From Bacteroidaceae bacterium (lineage in GTDB: Bacteria; Bacteroidota; Bacteroidia; Bacteroidales; Bacteroidaceae): DNA of 64,000 nucleotides. The notes under the pieces are model-generated. The model did not search any database. It was not told the origin of the DNA and saw only the letters and a list, made by a program, of their open reading frames with translations. This document shows, in pieces, positions 16,041 to 25,841 of the stretch. The stretch's first letter is position 1. Each line of letters opens with the position of its first letter. The stretch is taken from assembly GCA_024398435.1 (NCBI GenBank), contig JAKSJD010000008.1, positions 1 to 64,000 of the forward strand. Reading direction: 5' to 3'. Made by a program: the position numbers and the translations under genes.

Positions 16041-17561
16041 TTACTTTGCAGCATCTTCGAGACGCTTCATCATGACGAACATGAAGAGAGCTGAGATGAG
16101 ACAGAGTGCGATGAATACAGTCCATACAACCCAAAGTGGAAGACCGCCCCAGAGGAAACCGCCTACACTTACAAGCATGTTACCAATAGCAGTTGCAACA
16201 AACCAACCACCCATCATTGTTCCCTTGAGCTTTGGAGGAGCAACCTTACTTACGAATGAAATACCCATAGGAGAGAGAAGAAGTTCTCCGAATGTGAGCA
16301 CGAGGTAAGTTACGATAAGAACGTATGGAGATGCGAATGTACCTTCAGCACCAAGAGTCTTCTGTACTTCTGGAGTGTTAAGGTTCAAAGAACCCATTGC
16401 CATGATGAAGAATGCAACAGCTGCTACGAGCATACCATAAGCAATCTTTCGAGGAGCAGATGGTTCCTTGCCCTTCTTTGCAAGTGCTCCGAATATAGCA
16501 AGACTTACAGGAGTGAGTGCTACTACATAGAATGGATTGAACTGCTGGAAGATAGGAGCTTCGATTTTGTTTGTTGCATCAGCAACACCCATATACTGAA
16601 GTCCAAGTACAACTAAAGAAAGAACGATTACACCGATTGCAATACCGCGGCTCTTTGCATTCTTTGCTTCGTAGAGTTGGAAGCCAGCATAAACGATGAG
16701 GATAATCATCACGAGATTGATTACGTCATACCACATGTTGTCACCACCAACAACTGTCATGTCAGTGAATTGTTCTGCGAAGAATGTAAGAGAAAGACCA
16801 TTCTGGTGGAATGCCATCCAGAAGAAGATAACAACTGCAAATACAAGGCAGAGAGCTGTAACGCGCTTCTTTGTATCTTCTGGTGAAAGTTCTTCAACTT
16901 GTGCAACTTCTTCTGTAGCAGTCTTCTTGTCACCTTCAGTGTGGCGGAATGTGCTACGGAAAGCATAATAAATTGCAATAGAAAGAATAAGTGAAGCACA
17001 AGCAACAGCAAATGCAAGGTGGTAAGAGTCGTTTACGCTCATACCGAGTGATTCCTGTCCCCATGCCATAATCTTTACGGCTGCAGTAGGTGCAAACATC
17101 GCACCGATATTGATAGCCATGTAGAAGATGGAGAAACCTGCATCACGCTTTGCAGCATAGAGGCTGTCGTCATAGAGATTTCCAACCATTACCTGGAGAT
17201 TTCCCTTAAAGAGACCAGTACCGAAACTGATAAGAAGCAGAGCTGCCAACATGCTGATGAGGGCTACAGTGTTGCCTCCGAGTGGAACAGAAAGGAACAG
17301 ATAGCCTACGAACATGATGATAATACCAGTGGTAACCATCTTGCCGAAACCGAACTTATCTGCCATGAAACCTCCGATCAGTGGGAGGAAATAAACCAAT
17401 GCGAGGAATGTACTGTAAATCATTCCGGCAGTACCTTCGGAAAGACCGAAGTTGGCTTTGAGGAAGAGTGCAAACACGGCTATCATTGTGTAGTAGCCGA
17501 ATCGTTCGCCTGTGTTGGCCAATGCTAAAGCATATAGACCTTTGGGTTGTCCTTCAAACAT
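16041..17561 (-). CDS. POT-family proton-coupled peptide transporter
   Basis: A 506-residue inner-membrane transporter with about 12-14 membrane segments. The POT/PTR2 family signatures are present: GERFGYYTMIAVF in the first helix (the ExxERFxYY-type motif) and FSIFYMAINIGA for the second signature. It would import di- and tripeptides with protons. It is the last gene of a minus-strand run behind an MFS carrier (35-base gap) and an S9 exopeptidase, which fits uptake of the peptides released by that enzyme. Confidence 0.92.
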   Translation of the reverse strand: MFEGQPKGLYALALANTGERFGYYTMIAVFALFLKANFGLSEGTAGMIYSTFLALVYFLPLIGGFMADKFGFGKMVTTGIIIMFVGYLFLSVPLGGNTVALISMLAALLLISFGTGLFKGNLQVMVGNLYDDSLYAAKRDAGFSIFYMAINIGAMFAPTAAVKIMAWGQESLGMSVNDSYHLAFAVACASLILSIAIYYAFRSTFRHTEGDKKTATEEVAQVEELSPEDTKKRVTALCLVFAVVIFFWMAFHQNGLSLTFFAEQFTDMTVVGGDNMWYDVINLVMIILIVYAGFQLYEAKNAKSRGIAIGVIVLSLVVLGLQYMGVADATNKIEAPIFQQFNPFYVVALTPVSLAIFGALAKKGKEPSAPRKIAYGMLVAAVAFFIMAMGSLNLNTPEVQKTLGAEGTFASPYVLIVTYLVLTFGELLLSPMGISFVSKVAPPKLKGTMMGGWFVATAIGNMLVSVGGFLWGGLPLWVVWTVFIALCLISALFMFVMMKRLEDAAK

Positions 17562-17596
17562 AATGTTTTAATTTTATTAGTTAGTAATTGAATTGA

Positions 17597-18970
17597 TTAT
17601 TTCTTGATGTTAGCTTCTTCAAGTCCATATCCTTTCTTCTTGTCTTCAATGAGGAGAAGGATTGCAATGATGATTGCAACAACTCCGAAACCTGCGAAGA
17701 TTGTCATTGATTCAGTATAGTCGATAACACCATTGCTTGTGTTCTTTTCGTTTACTGAACCAATCCACATAGGAACCATTGAAAGACCGATATTTTGGAT
17801 ATAGAAGATGACTGCATAGGCAGTTCCGAGAAGTTTCATTGGGATAATCTTTGGTACTGATGGCCACATTGCTGATGGAACAAGTCCGAACGCAACTCCG
17901 AGAATTACCATCATACAAATAGCTATAACAACTTCTGATACAGGGAGTGCAAATACAGCATGTACGACTGTGAGGAGAACTGAACCGATAATCATAAGTG
18001 TGGCACCCTTACCATGCTTGTCGTAAATTCCTCCGAAGAATGGAGTGAGGAATATTGTTCCGAATGGAAGCATTGCTGGGATAAGACCAGCAAGTTCTGG
18101 GTCAACACCATATTTGCCTACCATAAGTTTTGTGGCAAACTTCAGGAATGGGAATACGCCAGCATAGAACATAAGGCAGAGGAGTGTGATGTACCAGAAG
18201 CCCTTATTTGTGAACAAGAACTTGAGGTCGCTGAACTTGAATCCGTCTTCAGGTTCTGTTGCTACCTCAGCTGCAGCCTTGTCTTCCTTCTTGTCCATCA
18301 CATTGTATACGATGAATGAAATCATACCAATGCAGAGACATACAGCTCCAAGTCCTACAGATGCATCTACGCCACCCCATGCCTTTGCGATAGGAAGAGA
18401 AGCAGCTAGAGCCACTGCTGTGCCGATTCGTGCAAGTGCCACCTGAAGTCCCATTGCAAGTGCCAATTCATGACCAGTGAACCATTTAACGATTACCTTA
18501 CTAACTGTAATACCTGCGATTTCACAACCTACACCATAAATGGCAAAGCCAAGACCTGCATAGGCTACCTGTGCGTTTACATCACCACCGAATGGTACCC
18601 ATATAGTACTATCACCGAAGTCGTTTGCAACTGACCACCATTTAATGACTGCACCACCGAACATGAGAGCAGTGGAGAGAACGCCTGTGAAGCGGATTCC
18701 AAACTTGTCGAGAATGATACCTCCGAAGAAAAGAAGAAGGAGATATACGTTCATCAATCCATAGGCACCTGAGAACCATCCGTATTCAGATGAAGTCCAT
18801 CCAAGTCCTAAACCATCTTCAGCACCTTTGGCTGCTGTAAGAAGTGGTTCGAGTGGAGACATTACATCAGTGAAGAAGTAACCGAACATCATTGTTACAG
18901 AAACGATGATGAGAGCGGTCCATCTTGCTCCTGCAGACTCACTTAATTTTTTTCTGATTTGTTCTGTCAT
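17597..18970 (-). CDS. MFS transporter, substrate unknown
   Basis: A 457-residue polytopic protein with 12 predicted helices in two halves and a soluble central loop (about 220-245, with a VMDKKEDKAAAE stretch). FGGIILDKFGIRFTG between helices 2 and 3 matches the MFS motif A region, and a related GGIYDKHGKG sits in the second half. The fold resembles the organic-anion/phosphate-sugar type of MFS carriers, but the substrate is not readable. Gaps to its neighbours are 39 and 35 bases, so it is part of the S9 peptidase-POT transcript. Confidence 0.82.
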   Translation of the reverse strand: MTEQIRKKLSESAGARWTALIIVSVTMMFGYFFTDVMSPLEPLLTAAKGAEDGLGLGWTSSEYGWFSGAYGLMNVYLLLLFFGGIILDKFGIRFTGVLSTALMFGGAVIKWWSVANDFGDSTIWVPFGGDVNAQVAYAGLGFAIYGVGCEIAGITVSKVIVKWFTGHELALAMGLQVALARIGTAVALAASLPIAKAWGGVDASVGLGAVCLCIGMISFIVYNVMDKKEDKAAAEVATEPEDGFKFSDLKFLFTNKGFWYITLLCLMFYAGVFPFLKFATKLMVGKYGVDPELAGLIPAMLPFGTIFLTPFFGGIYDKHGKGATLMIIGSVLLTVVHAVFALPVSEVVIAICMMVILGVAFGLVPSAMWPSVPKIIPMKLLGTAYAVIFYIQNIGLSMVPMWIGSVNEKNTSNGVIDYTESMTIFAGFGVVAIIIAILLLIEDKKKGYGLEEANIKK

Positions 18971-19009
18971 AAGATTTGTATTGTTTTTAGATTAATAATG
19001 CATGTTGAT

Positions 19010-21193
19010 TTAGTCCTTGAGCCACTTGTCGAGCCATGCGAAGTAGGTACGTTGCCAAAGAACTCCATTCTGTGGTTTCAATACCCAATGGTTTTCGTCT
19101 GGGAAGATAAGAAGTTGTGAAGGAATGTTGCGAAGCTGTGCTGCATTGAATGCCGACATAGCCTGTGAAGAAACGATGCGGAAATCCTTCTCGCCTTGAA
19201 TGCAGAGGATAGGAGTGTCCCACTTGTCAACGAACTTATGAGGAGAGTTGTCGAATGTCTTTGGATGACCATTCCAGAATGCTCCGCCCATATCCCAGTT
19301 GGCAAACCACATCTCTTCAGTTTCGAGATATTGTTGCTCAAGATTGAAGATACCGTCATGTGCAATGAAACACTTGAAACGCTTATCGTGATGACCTGCA
19401 AGCCAATAAACGCTGAAGCCACCGAAGCTTGCACCTACACATCCGAGACGGTCCTTGTCGATGTATGTGAGTTGTTCAGCTGCATCATCAATTGCAGAAA
19501 GATAGTCGTCCATGCAGTGACCGCCATAGTCTTCGCTGATTTCTTCGAGCCATTCCTTGCCGAAGCCAGGAAGTCCTCTGCGGTTTGGTGCTACAACTAC
19601 ATATCCGTGTGCTGCCATAATCATCATGTTCCAACGATAGCTCCAGAACTGGCTGACTGGACTCTGAGGTCCGCCTTCGCAGAAGAGGAGAGTAGGGTAC
19701 TTCTTGCTCTTGTCGAAGTTTGGAGGAAGGATAATCCATGAAAGCATATCCTTTCCGTCGACAGTCTTCGACCAGAATGGTTCTACAGTTCCCCATGCAA
19801 CATTTTCCGCAAAGTATTTGTTCTCCTGAGTTGCTGGTGTTACATTAGAATCGGCAGCCTTTGTTGGGTCTACGAGGAACAACTCGGATGCTTCGCACAT
19901 GCTTTGGCGGGAACAGAGAAGTTGGTCGCCACAAAGAGCAATAGAAGTATAGTCGTATTGTCCGTCGGTGATTTGCTTGAAACTACCTTCAGCTATATTA
20001 GTAGAATAAATATGTGTAGTTCCGTGCCAAGTGCCGATGAAATAGATTGTCTGGCTGTCGTTTGCCCAGATGTAAGTATCTACATTTGTGTCGAAGTCGG
20101 CAGCGAGTTGCTTGATTTCTCCTGTTTGGAGATTCATCACGAGAAGGCGGTTGATATCCGATTCATATCCGTCGCGTTCCATGCTCTGCCATGCGATATA
20201 CTTTCCGTCAGGAGAGAATGCAGGATTTGTATCATAACCTGCAAGGAGGAAACCAGATACGACATTGCCTGGATAGTTCATGTCGTTGACCTGCTGATTC
20301 TTCAGACTTTCAGTATAATCAACTTCTGGACGTACATAGCCTTCGCCTTTGCAGATATTCTTGCAAGTGGCAGCTTCCACGTCGTAGAGGAAGATATCGG
20401 CATCAGTGGAGCAAGCATAGTCCTTGCCTTCGAGTTTGCGGCAAGTGTATGCAATAGTCTTGCTGTCTGGACTCCAGTTGAGTTGTTCTATGCCACCGAA
20501 TGGACGCATTGGCGATTCGTATGGTTCGTCGCCTAGGATATCAGTTGTGTTGGCAAGTTCAGAGCCATCGAAATCTGCAACGAACGGACGAGGAATGCTT
20601 TCTACCCATTCGTCCCAATGACGATACATGAGTCTGTTGATTACACGGCCTGATGCTTTGTCGAGGTCGGTATGGATGTCGCTTGTGCGCTCTCCATATT
20701 TCATTGTCTTTATGAAAAGAACCTTCTTGCCATCTGGTGAGAACTTAAACTCGTCGATGCCTTCAGCTTCGTTGGAAAGTTGCTTGCGGGCCGAACCGTC
20801 GGCATCCATGCTCCAAATCTGCATGTTTCCGTCTTTATCGGCAGCAAGGAATGCGATTTGCTTTCCTTCGTTGATATATTGAGGTGAAACCTCTGATGAA
20901 GCAGCTGTTGTGAGCAGGTTTCTTTCTTCAAGATTGTCGGTACCTTGTGTGTAGATTACGTTGTGACTTTTGTTGTTTTCTACACTGTAGTAGCTGACAT
21001 TATATGTGAACGATTTGCCGTCGGGAGCTACATCGTATGCTCCGATACGTCCCATGGCCCAAAGTACTTCGGCTGTGAGCTTACCGTCTTTAATCTCAGG
21101 TTCTTGCTGTCCGATGAACTTCTCATCGTCCTGAGATGTTGTGCAGGCTGCTAATGCTATTGCCATTGCTGATATTAAGGTCGATTTGTTCAT
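19010..21193 (-). CDS. S9-family prolyl oligopeptidase-like lipoprotein
   Basis: A 727-residue envelope peptidase. I start it at the ATG at 21193, where a lipoprotein signal begins (IALAACTTS, Cys at about 16); the open frame upstream lies inside yidC. The N-terminal 450 residues form a WD40/TolB-type propeller (FKFSPDGKKVLF, LNWSPDSKTIAY, NPAFSPDGKYIAW). The C-terminal alpha/beta-hydrolase has the nucleophile Ser589 in GASFGG and the catalytic His702 in DENHW. It should release dipeptides or acylated residues from peptide N-termini. It lies 14 bases after yidC and ahead of two carriers. Confidence 0.9.
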   Translation of the reverse strand: MNKSTLISAMAIALAACTTSQDDEKFIGQQEPEIKDGKLTAEVLWAMGRIGAYDVAPDGKSFTYNVSYYSVENNKSHNVIYTQGTDNLEERNLLTTAASSEVSPQYINEGKQIAFLAADKDGNMQIWSMDADGSARKQLSNEAEGIDEFKFSPDGKKVLFIKTMKYGERTSDIHTDLDKASGRVINRLMYRHWDEWVESIPRPFVADFDGSELANTTDILGDEPYESPMRPFGGIEQLNWSPDSKTIAYTCRKLEGKDYACSTDADIFLYDVEAATCKNICKGEGYVRPEVDYTESLKNQQVNDMNYPGNVVSGFLLAGYDTNPAFSPDGKYIAWQSMERDGYESDINRLLVMNLQTGEIKQLAADFDTNVDTYIWANDSQTIYFIGTWHGTTHIYSTNIAEGSFKQITDGQYDYTSIALCGDQLLCSRQSMCEASELFLVDPTKAADSNVTPATQENKYFAENVAWGTVEPFWSKTVDGKDMLSWIILPPNFDKSKKYPTLLFCEGGPQSPVSQFWSYRWNMMIMAAHGYVVVAPNRRGLPGFGKEWLEEISEDYGGHCMDDYLSAIDDAAEQLTYIDKDRLGCVGASFGGFSVYWLAGHHDKRFKCFIAHDGIFNLEQQYLETEEMWFANWDMGGAFWNGHPKTFDNSPHKFVDKWDTPILCIQGEKDFRIVSSQAMSAFNAAQLRNIPSQLLIFPDENHWVLKPQNGVLWQRTYFAWLDKWLKD

Positions 21194-21207
21194 ATAGGTA
21201 TGATGGT

Positions 21208-23133
21208 TTATTTTTTCTGTTGTCGTCTTTGCTGTTCTTCCTGCTGCTGGCGAAGCATTTCCTGTTGCTTCTCTGCCATAGCCTGAAGGCGTCCCATCAT
21301 CGACGAGGTTTTCTGTACACCACTTCCATTGGCTTTCTTTTCCTGATAACGCTTTTCGAGTTGGGCGAGCAACTTGTTGTCGTCTGTAGTCTTGCGGAGG
21401 AACCACATCATAAGGATGGTTACGAGTCCTGAGAAGAAGTAATAGAGGTTGAGACCAGATGAATAGTCGTTGAATGAGAAGAAGAAAATGAGTGGCATGA
21501 GATACGACATCCATTGCATTATCTTCATCTGCTGAGCCTGTTCAGGAGCCATCGTGTCTCTTTGCTGACGCATTGTAATCCATGTGTTGCCTATAGTTGA
21601 CAAACACCAGAGAATACAGAAGAGGCTGATGTGGTCGCCGATTCCCCAGATGGAAGTACCCCAGTGGATTACGTCGTCATATGTTGAGAGGTCGTTTGCC
21701 CAAAGGAACGACTGACCGCGAAGTTCGATGGCATTTGGAATGAAGTTGAAGAGGGCAATCCAGATAGGCATCTGTATGAGCATAGGCAAGCAACCTCCCA
21801 TTGGACTTACTCCGTAGTCGGAATATAGTTTCATGGTTTCCTGCTGCTTCTTCATTGCATCTTCCTGCTTTGGATATTTCTTTGAAAGTTCATCAATCTT
21901 TGGCTTCAACACTCTCATTCGTGCAGAAGAAAGATAGCTCTTGCGCATGAGTGGATATACGGCGAACTTGATGATGAGAGTGAGCAACATAAGAACGATA
22001 CCCATGTTGATGCCCCAACTTGTCATCCAGTCGAAGAGGTAGAGCATGAAGAAACGGTTGATGTACTTGATGAGCGGCCATCCGAGATATACGATGCTCT
22101 GAAGGTCGAGGTCCTTGTCGCTGTTGCAGAGTTTCTCGTTTTCGCGAAGCGTAGAGAACTTGTTAGGACCGATATACATCTTGAGTTGAGTTGGATTCTC
22201 TCCCTTTGGGTCGAATTCGGTAGTCATCTCAGCATTGTAAGTCTTGAGATATCCGTTTGATTCTTCCTTCTTGAATTGCTTTGAAGAGAAAAGGGTAGGA
22301 ATGAATTCATCGTTGGCTATGAGAATCTGGCTGAAGAACTGAGTCTTGAAAGCTACCCATTCCATGTTGTTGTCGAAGTCGTCTTCGTCCTTGTCGGCAC
22401 CTGTAGAACTGAGTTCGTCAGTGTCGTTGTCAGTTGTGCGGTATGTGATAGTGCTGTATCTGTTCTCAAAACCGAATCCCTTTTCCTGCTGGCGCATCTT
22501 TTCTGTCCACTTGATATCGAACGACTTTGTCTTCGTAGAGAAGAATCCTTCGAGACCGTTGGCCACGATGTCCATATTCAGGATATAGGAGTCGTCGACA
22601 AGGCTGTAGATGATGTCGAGGCTGCCTCCGGCAATCGGAGCCGACATCGTGACGGATGTAGCTGTTACATTTGTAGGAGAGAAATAGAGTTCGTCGGTGA
22701 TGATGTTCTCTTCCTTTCCGTCGAAGAGGAATTGCATGTTGGAGTCGTCGCCGTCGAACAATACAACTTGACCGCCTTGTTGATTCTTGTATGTCTTGTC
22801 CTTCAATTCAGCGCGGCAGAGCTGTCCACCCTTATTGTTGACAGTGAGCTTGAGCAGATTGTTCTCGATGACAGTCTTGCCTTCGTTCTTCTGCTTTGCC
22901 TGGAAGAAAGTGGCAGAAGAGTCTGTTCTCTCTTCGATTTCTTTCTTAGCCTTCTTCTCGGCCTCAATATTCTTGATGCTGTCCGATTTCTGTTGTGCTA
23001 TGAGTTCTGTCTGTTGCTGTTGCTGCTGCTGGATGGCACGGTCCTTGCGAGTGGTGTTTTCATAGAACATGAATCCGAAGAGCACCAATGCCATCAGCAA
23101 GAAGCCTATAACTGTATTTTTGTCTATATTCAT
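21208..23133 (-). CDS. yidC: Membrane protein insertase YidC
   Basis: A 641-residue YidC of the Gram-negative type. An N-terminal anchor (residues 6-22) is followed by a large periplasmic beta domain (about 55-350) and a C-terminal five-helix core (about 365-600) with the typical MGGCLPMLIQMPIWIALF and WMSYLMPLIFFFSFNDYSSG segments; the tail is Gln/Arg/Lys-rich and probably contacts the ribosome. It inserts inner-membrane proteins and helps SecYEG. The gene is 30 bases after aspS and 14 bases before the S9 peptidase gene. Confidence 0.97.
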   Translation of the reverse strand: MNIDKNTVIGFLLMALVLFGFMFYENTTRKDRAIQQQQQQQTELIAQQKSDSIKNIEAEKKAKKEIEERTDSSATFFQAKQKNEGKTVIENNLLKLTVNNKGGQLCRAELKDKTYKNQQGGQVVLFDGDDSNMQFLFDGKEENIITDELYFSPTNVTATSVTMSAPIAGGSLDIIYSLVDDSYILNMDIVANGLEGFFSTKTKSFDIKWTEKMRQQEKGFGFENRYSTITYRTTDNDTDELSSTGADKDEDDFDNNMEWVAFKTQFFSQILIANDEFIPTLFSSKQFKKEESNGYLKTYNAEMTTEFDPKGENPTQLKMYIGPNKFSTLRENEKLCNSDKDLDLQSIVYLGWPLIKYINRFFMLYLFDWMTSWGINMGIVLMLLTLIIKFAVYPLMRKSYLSSARMRVLKPKIDELSKKYPKQEDAMKKQQETMKLYSDYGVSPMGGCLPMLIQMPIWIALFNFIPNAIELRGQSFLWANDLSTYDDVIHWGTSIWGIGDHISLFCILWCLSTIGNTWITMRQQRDTMAPEQAQQMKIMQWMSYLMPLIFFFSFNDYSSGLNLYYFFSGLVTILMMWFLRKTTDDNKLLAQLEKRYQEKKANGSGVQKTSSMMGRLQAMAEKQQEMLRQQQEEQQRRQQKK

Positions 23134-23163
23134 CTTGTTATTGATTACGTGTTACGAACTGTA

Positions 23164-24921
23164 TTATTCCTTGATGTCGATTTTGAGGCAGAGTTCATCA
23201 AGTTGCTTGTCGTCGATTGCAGAAGGAGCATCGAGCATCACGTCGCGTCCGCTGTTGTTCTTAGGGAATGCGATGCAGTCGCGGATTGAGTCGAGACCTG
23301 CGAAGATGCTTACCCAACGATCGAGTCCGTATGCAAGACCTCCGTGAGGTGGCGCACCAAACTTGAATGCATTCATGAGGAAGCCGAACTGTTCCTGAGC
23401 CTTCTCTGGTGTGAAACCGAGAATCTCGAACATCTTGGCCTGAAGCTTTGGATCGTGGATACGGATTGAACCACCACCGACTTCGATACCGTTGCAAACC
23501 ATATCATAAGCGTCTGCGCGTACGTCTTCTGGCTTTGTGTCGAGCATTGGGATGTCTTCGTCCATTGGGTGTGTGAACGGATGGTGCATAGCCATGAGGC
23601 GCTGCTCTTCGTCGCTCCATTCAAACATAGGGAATTCTGTTACCCAAAGGAGGGCAAACTTATTCTTGTCGCGAAGTCCGAGGCGCTGTCCCATTTCGAG
23701 ACGGAGTTCACAGAGCTGCTTTCTTGTCTTCATAGCATCGCTGCCGCAGAGGATGAGCATGAGGTCGCCTGGGTTAGCCTGCATCTTTTCCTTGAGGGCT
23801 ATGAGTTGTTCTGGTGTGTAGAACTTGTCGACGCTTGACTTTACGCTGCCGTCTTCCTGTACGCGTGCATAAACAAGACCCTTTGCACCAATCTGTGGAC
23901 GCTTTACCCATTCTGTGAGCTGGTCCATCTGCTTGCGAGTATATGCTGCACAACCAGGAGCCACGATACCACCGATATATGCAGCATCGTCGAATACTGG
24001 GAATGTACCGAGTTTCAAAGTGTCCATCAGTTCTACGAATTCCATTCCGAATCGCATATCTGGCTTGTCGCTACCGAAGCGGCGCATAGCTTCTGCCCAT
24101 GGCATACGGAGGAATGGGCCTTCGAGTTCAACTCCGCGAAGAGTCTTGAACAGATGCTTTGCCATGCCTTCGAAAGTCTGAATGATGTCTTCCTGAGTGA
24201 CGAACGACATTTCGCAGTCGATCTGTGTGAATTCTGGTTGACGGTCGGCACGGAGGTCTTCATCGCGGAAGCACTTCACAATCTGGAAGTAGCGGTCGAA
24301 ACCTGCTACCATGAGCAACTGCTTCAATGTCTGCGGACTTTGTGGGAGGGCATAGAACTGTCCCTTGTTCATGCGTGAAGGGACCACGAAGTCTCTTGCA
24401 CCTTCTGGAGTGCTGCCGATGAGCATAGGAGTTTCAACTTCCAGGAATCCGAGGTTGCTGAGGTAGTTTCTCACTTCGATACACATCTTGTGGCGGAGTT
24501 CGAGATTCTTTCTTACGCATGCGCGACGCAAGTCGAGATATCTGTATTTCATGCGGAGGTCGTCGCCACCGTCGGAATTGTCTTCAATAGTGAATGGAGG
24601 GGTGTCACTTGCATTCAAGACATTCATTTCGCTGACGATGATTTCGATGTCGCCAGTAGGCATATTTTGGTTTTTGCTGTATCGTTCGTTGACGGTACCA
24701 GTCACCTGAATCACCCATTCGCGGCCAAGTCTGTTAGCCTCTTCGTTGAGGGCTGCATTGGCTTCTTCGTTAAACACGAGCTGTGTGATACCATATCGGT
24801 CGCGTATGTCAACAAAAGTCATACCGCCCATCTTTCTTACGCGCTGTACCCAACCTGCGAGGGTGACAGTCTTTTCAGTGTCGGAGATTCTGAGTTCTCC
24901 ACATGTGTGTGATCTGTACAT
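23164..24921 (-). CDS. aspS: Aspartyl-tRNA synthetase
   Basis: A 585-residue class II synthetase of the bacterial type. It has the OB-fold anticodon domain (residues 1-105, [22 protein letters not shown]), motif 2 ([19 protein letters not shown]), the inserted GAD domain (about 290-415) and motif 3 near the end ([10 protein letters not shown]). It charges tRNA-Asp. It heads the minus-strand run aspS-yidC-S9 peptidase-MFS-POT; its promoter at 24989-25019 gives a leader of about 60 bases. Confidence 0.98.
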   Translation of the reverse strand: MYRSHTCGELRISDTEKTVTLAGWVQRVRKMGGMTFVDIRDRYGITQLVFNEEANAALNEEANRLGREWVIQVTGTVNERYSKNQNMPTGDIEIIVSEMNVLNASDTPPFTIEDNSDGGDDLRMKYRYLDLRRACVRKNLELRHKMCIEVRNYLSNLGFLEVETPMLIGSTPEGARDFVVPSRMNKGQFYALPQSPQTLKQLLMVAGFDRYFQIVKCFRDEDLRADRQPEFTQIDCEMSFVTQEDIIQTFEGMAKHLFKTLRGVELEGPFLRMPWAEAMRRFGSDKPDMRFGMEFVELMDTLKLGTFPVFDDAAYIGGIVAPGCAAYTRKQMDQLTEWVKRPQIGAKGLVYARVQEDGSVKSSVDKFYTPEQLIALKEKMQANPGDLMLILCGSDAMKTRKQLCELRLEMGQRLGLRDKNKFALLWVTEFPMFEWSDEEQRLMAMHHPFTHPMDEDIPMLDTKPEDVRADAYDMVCNGIEVGGGSIRIHDPKLQAKMFEILGFTPEKAQEQFGFLMNAFKFGAPPHGGLAYGLDRWVSIFAGLDSIRDCIAFPKNNSGRDVMLDAPSAIDDKQLDELCLKIDIKE

Positions 24922-24988
24922 AATCTATATTTTTATTTTATTCTTTTATCTCAGTTTTGTTGCTTTCCACGAGTGGAATAATATCGTG

Positions 24989-25019
24989 CAAAGATACTAA
25001 AAAAATATGGAACAGCAAA
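24989..25019 (-). promoter_or_regulatory. Promoter of aspS
   Basis: TTTG (25019-25016) and TATCTTTG (24996-24989) on the minus strand, 19 bases apart. Another TATCTTTG on the same strand at 25207-25200 may be a second, more distant start. Confidence 0.7.
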
Positions 25020-25357
25020 AGGATATTGCGAAAAAGTGTGCTTTGTGCCTAATATTAGTTATCCAAAGGATAAAATTGTAGTTTTGAGGGTGTGAAGACC
25101 ATTGAATTTATAGGGGGACGCAACTTGGGAGACACTCTCACATTCGTTCTGTATGACTAGTTGAGTTCGTTGCTTTCATGTGATTTCATTTTCTGCCCAC
25201 AAAGATAACACATTAATTTTAATTGCAAGCATGTATAACAAAAAATTTGGTAGTGACTAACATATTGACACCAACTCATCAACTATGATTTTTATACACA
25301 AAAATAGTTAAGTGACTGTAAATGTGAGGATTGGTCGTTTAGTCTTGAGTACAATTT
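25020..25357. other. Gene-free stretch upstream of aspS
   Basis: AT-rich with no open frame that I would call a gene. Apart from a possible second minus-strand -7 box at 25200-25207, I see nothing in it. Confidence 0.5.
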
Positions 25358-25557
25358 GTTCCTTTTGTTCCTTTTGTTCCCTACCTATTTCTGAATTAGC
25401 ACCACAAATATTTGTCAATATTTCATCTTTTTGTTATATTTTAGTAAATTTCAATTGTAATATCCTTATTACTTTTATAATATATATTATATATATAATA
25501 TATATTATAAGCCAATGAGACGCAAACACCTAGGGAACAAAAGGAACAAAAGGAACA
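25358..25557. repeat. 200-base element with 26-27-base terminal inverted repeats
   Basis: The left end 25358-25383 (GTTCC TTTT repeated, then CCTA) and the right end 25531-25556 are perfect inverse complements over 26 bases, each holding three GTTCC or GGAAC words 9 bases apart. Inside, 25475-25510 is a perfect 36-base AT palindrome. No coding capacity. The form suggests a miniature inverted-repeat element or a large cruciform. Confidence 0.8.
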
Positions 25558-25570
25558 TTTTTGCCGCAAA

Positions 25571-25616
25571 ATCCCCATCCCCATCTTTCACATATCATCC
25601 CCATTCTTGCCATCCC
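25571..25616. repeat. CCCCAT repeats
   Basis: Four to five copies of CCCCAT(C) in 46 bases, strongly strand-biased for C and T, just outside the inverted-repeat element. No function visible. Confidence 0.5.
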
Positions 25617-25679
25617 CACTTTGCAATTTGCCTATATTTGCCAAAATCTTTATAAATATTAAAAATATTTATAAAAAAG

Positions 25680-25711
25680 TTTGGTAAATTCAAAAATTTT
25701 TCGTAACTTTG
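25680..25711 (+). promoter_or_regulatory. Consensus promoter pointing into the tamL-like gene, antisense
   Basis: TTTG at 25680-25683 and TAACTTTG at 25704-25711, exactly 20 bases apart on the plus strand. Downstream lie repeat array C3, an ATG at 25722 and then the antisense strand of the 25842-28166 gene. No plus-strand gene that I trust follows. Confidence 0.6.
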
Positions 25712-25726
25712 CATCGTGTTTATGAA

Positions 25727-25792
25727 AAACATTGCAAGCCCAAACCCCATACGTCGCGAAACAAGGGCCCAAACATCGCAAGAAATGAGGTT
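25727..25792. repeat. Repeat array C3: three degenerate 22-base units
   Basis: Units at 25727, 25749 and 25771 share ACATTGCAAG / ACGTCGCGAA / ACATCGCAAG at the same phase; the last continues AAATGAGGTTGAG as in arrays C1 and C2. It ends in GAGAGTCGCGGTC, like the GTCGCGAACAGCGG end of C2. Confidence 0.65.
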
Positions 25793-25841
25793 GAGAGTCG
25801 CGGTCTTTTTATATGCACCGACTAAGAACCTGAAAAACGGT

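Noticed and set aside
21194-21514. N-terminal extension of the S9 peptidase
   Set aside because: It lies inside yidC and has no family similarity; the lipoprotein signal begins at 21193.
22732-23289. A 185-codon plus-strand open frame over yidC
   Set aside because: It spans the yidC-aspS junction antisense to two certain genes; residue make-up is that of a shadow.
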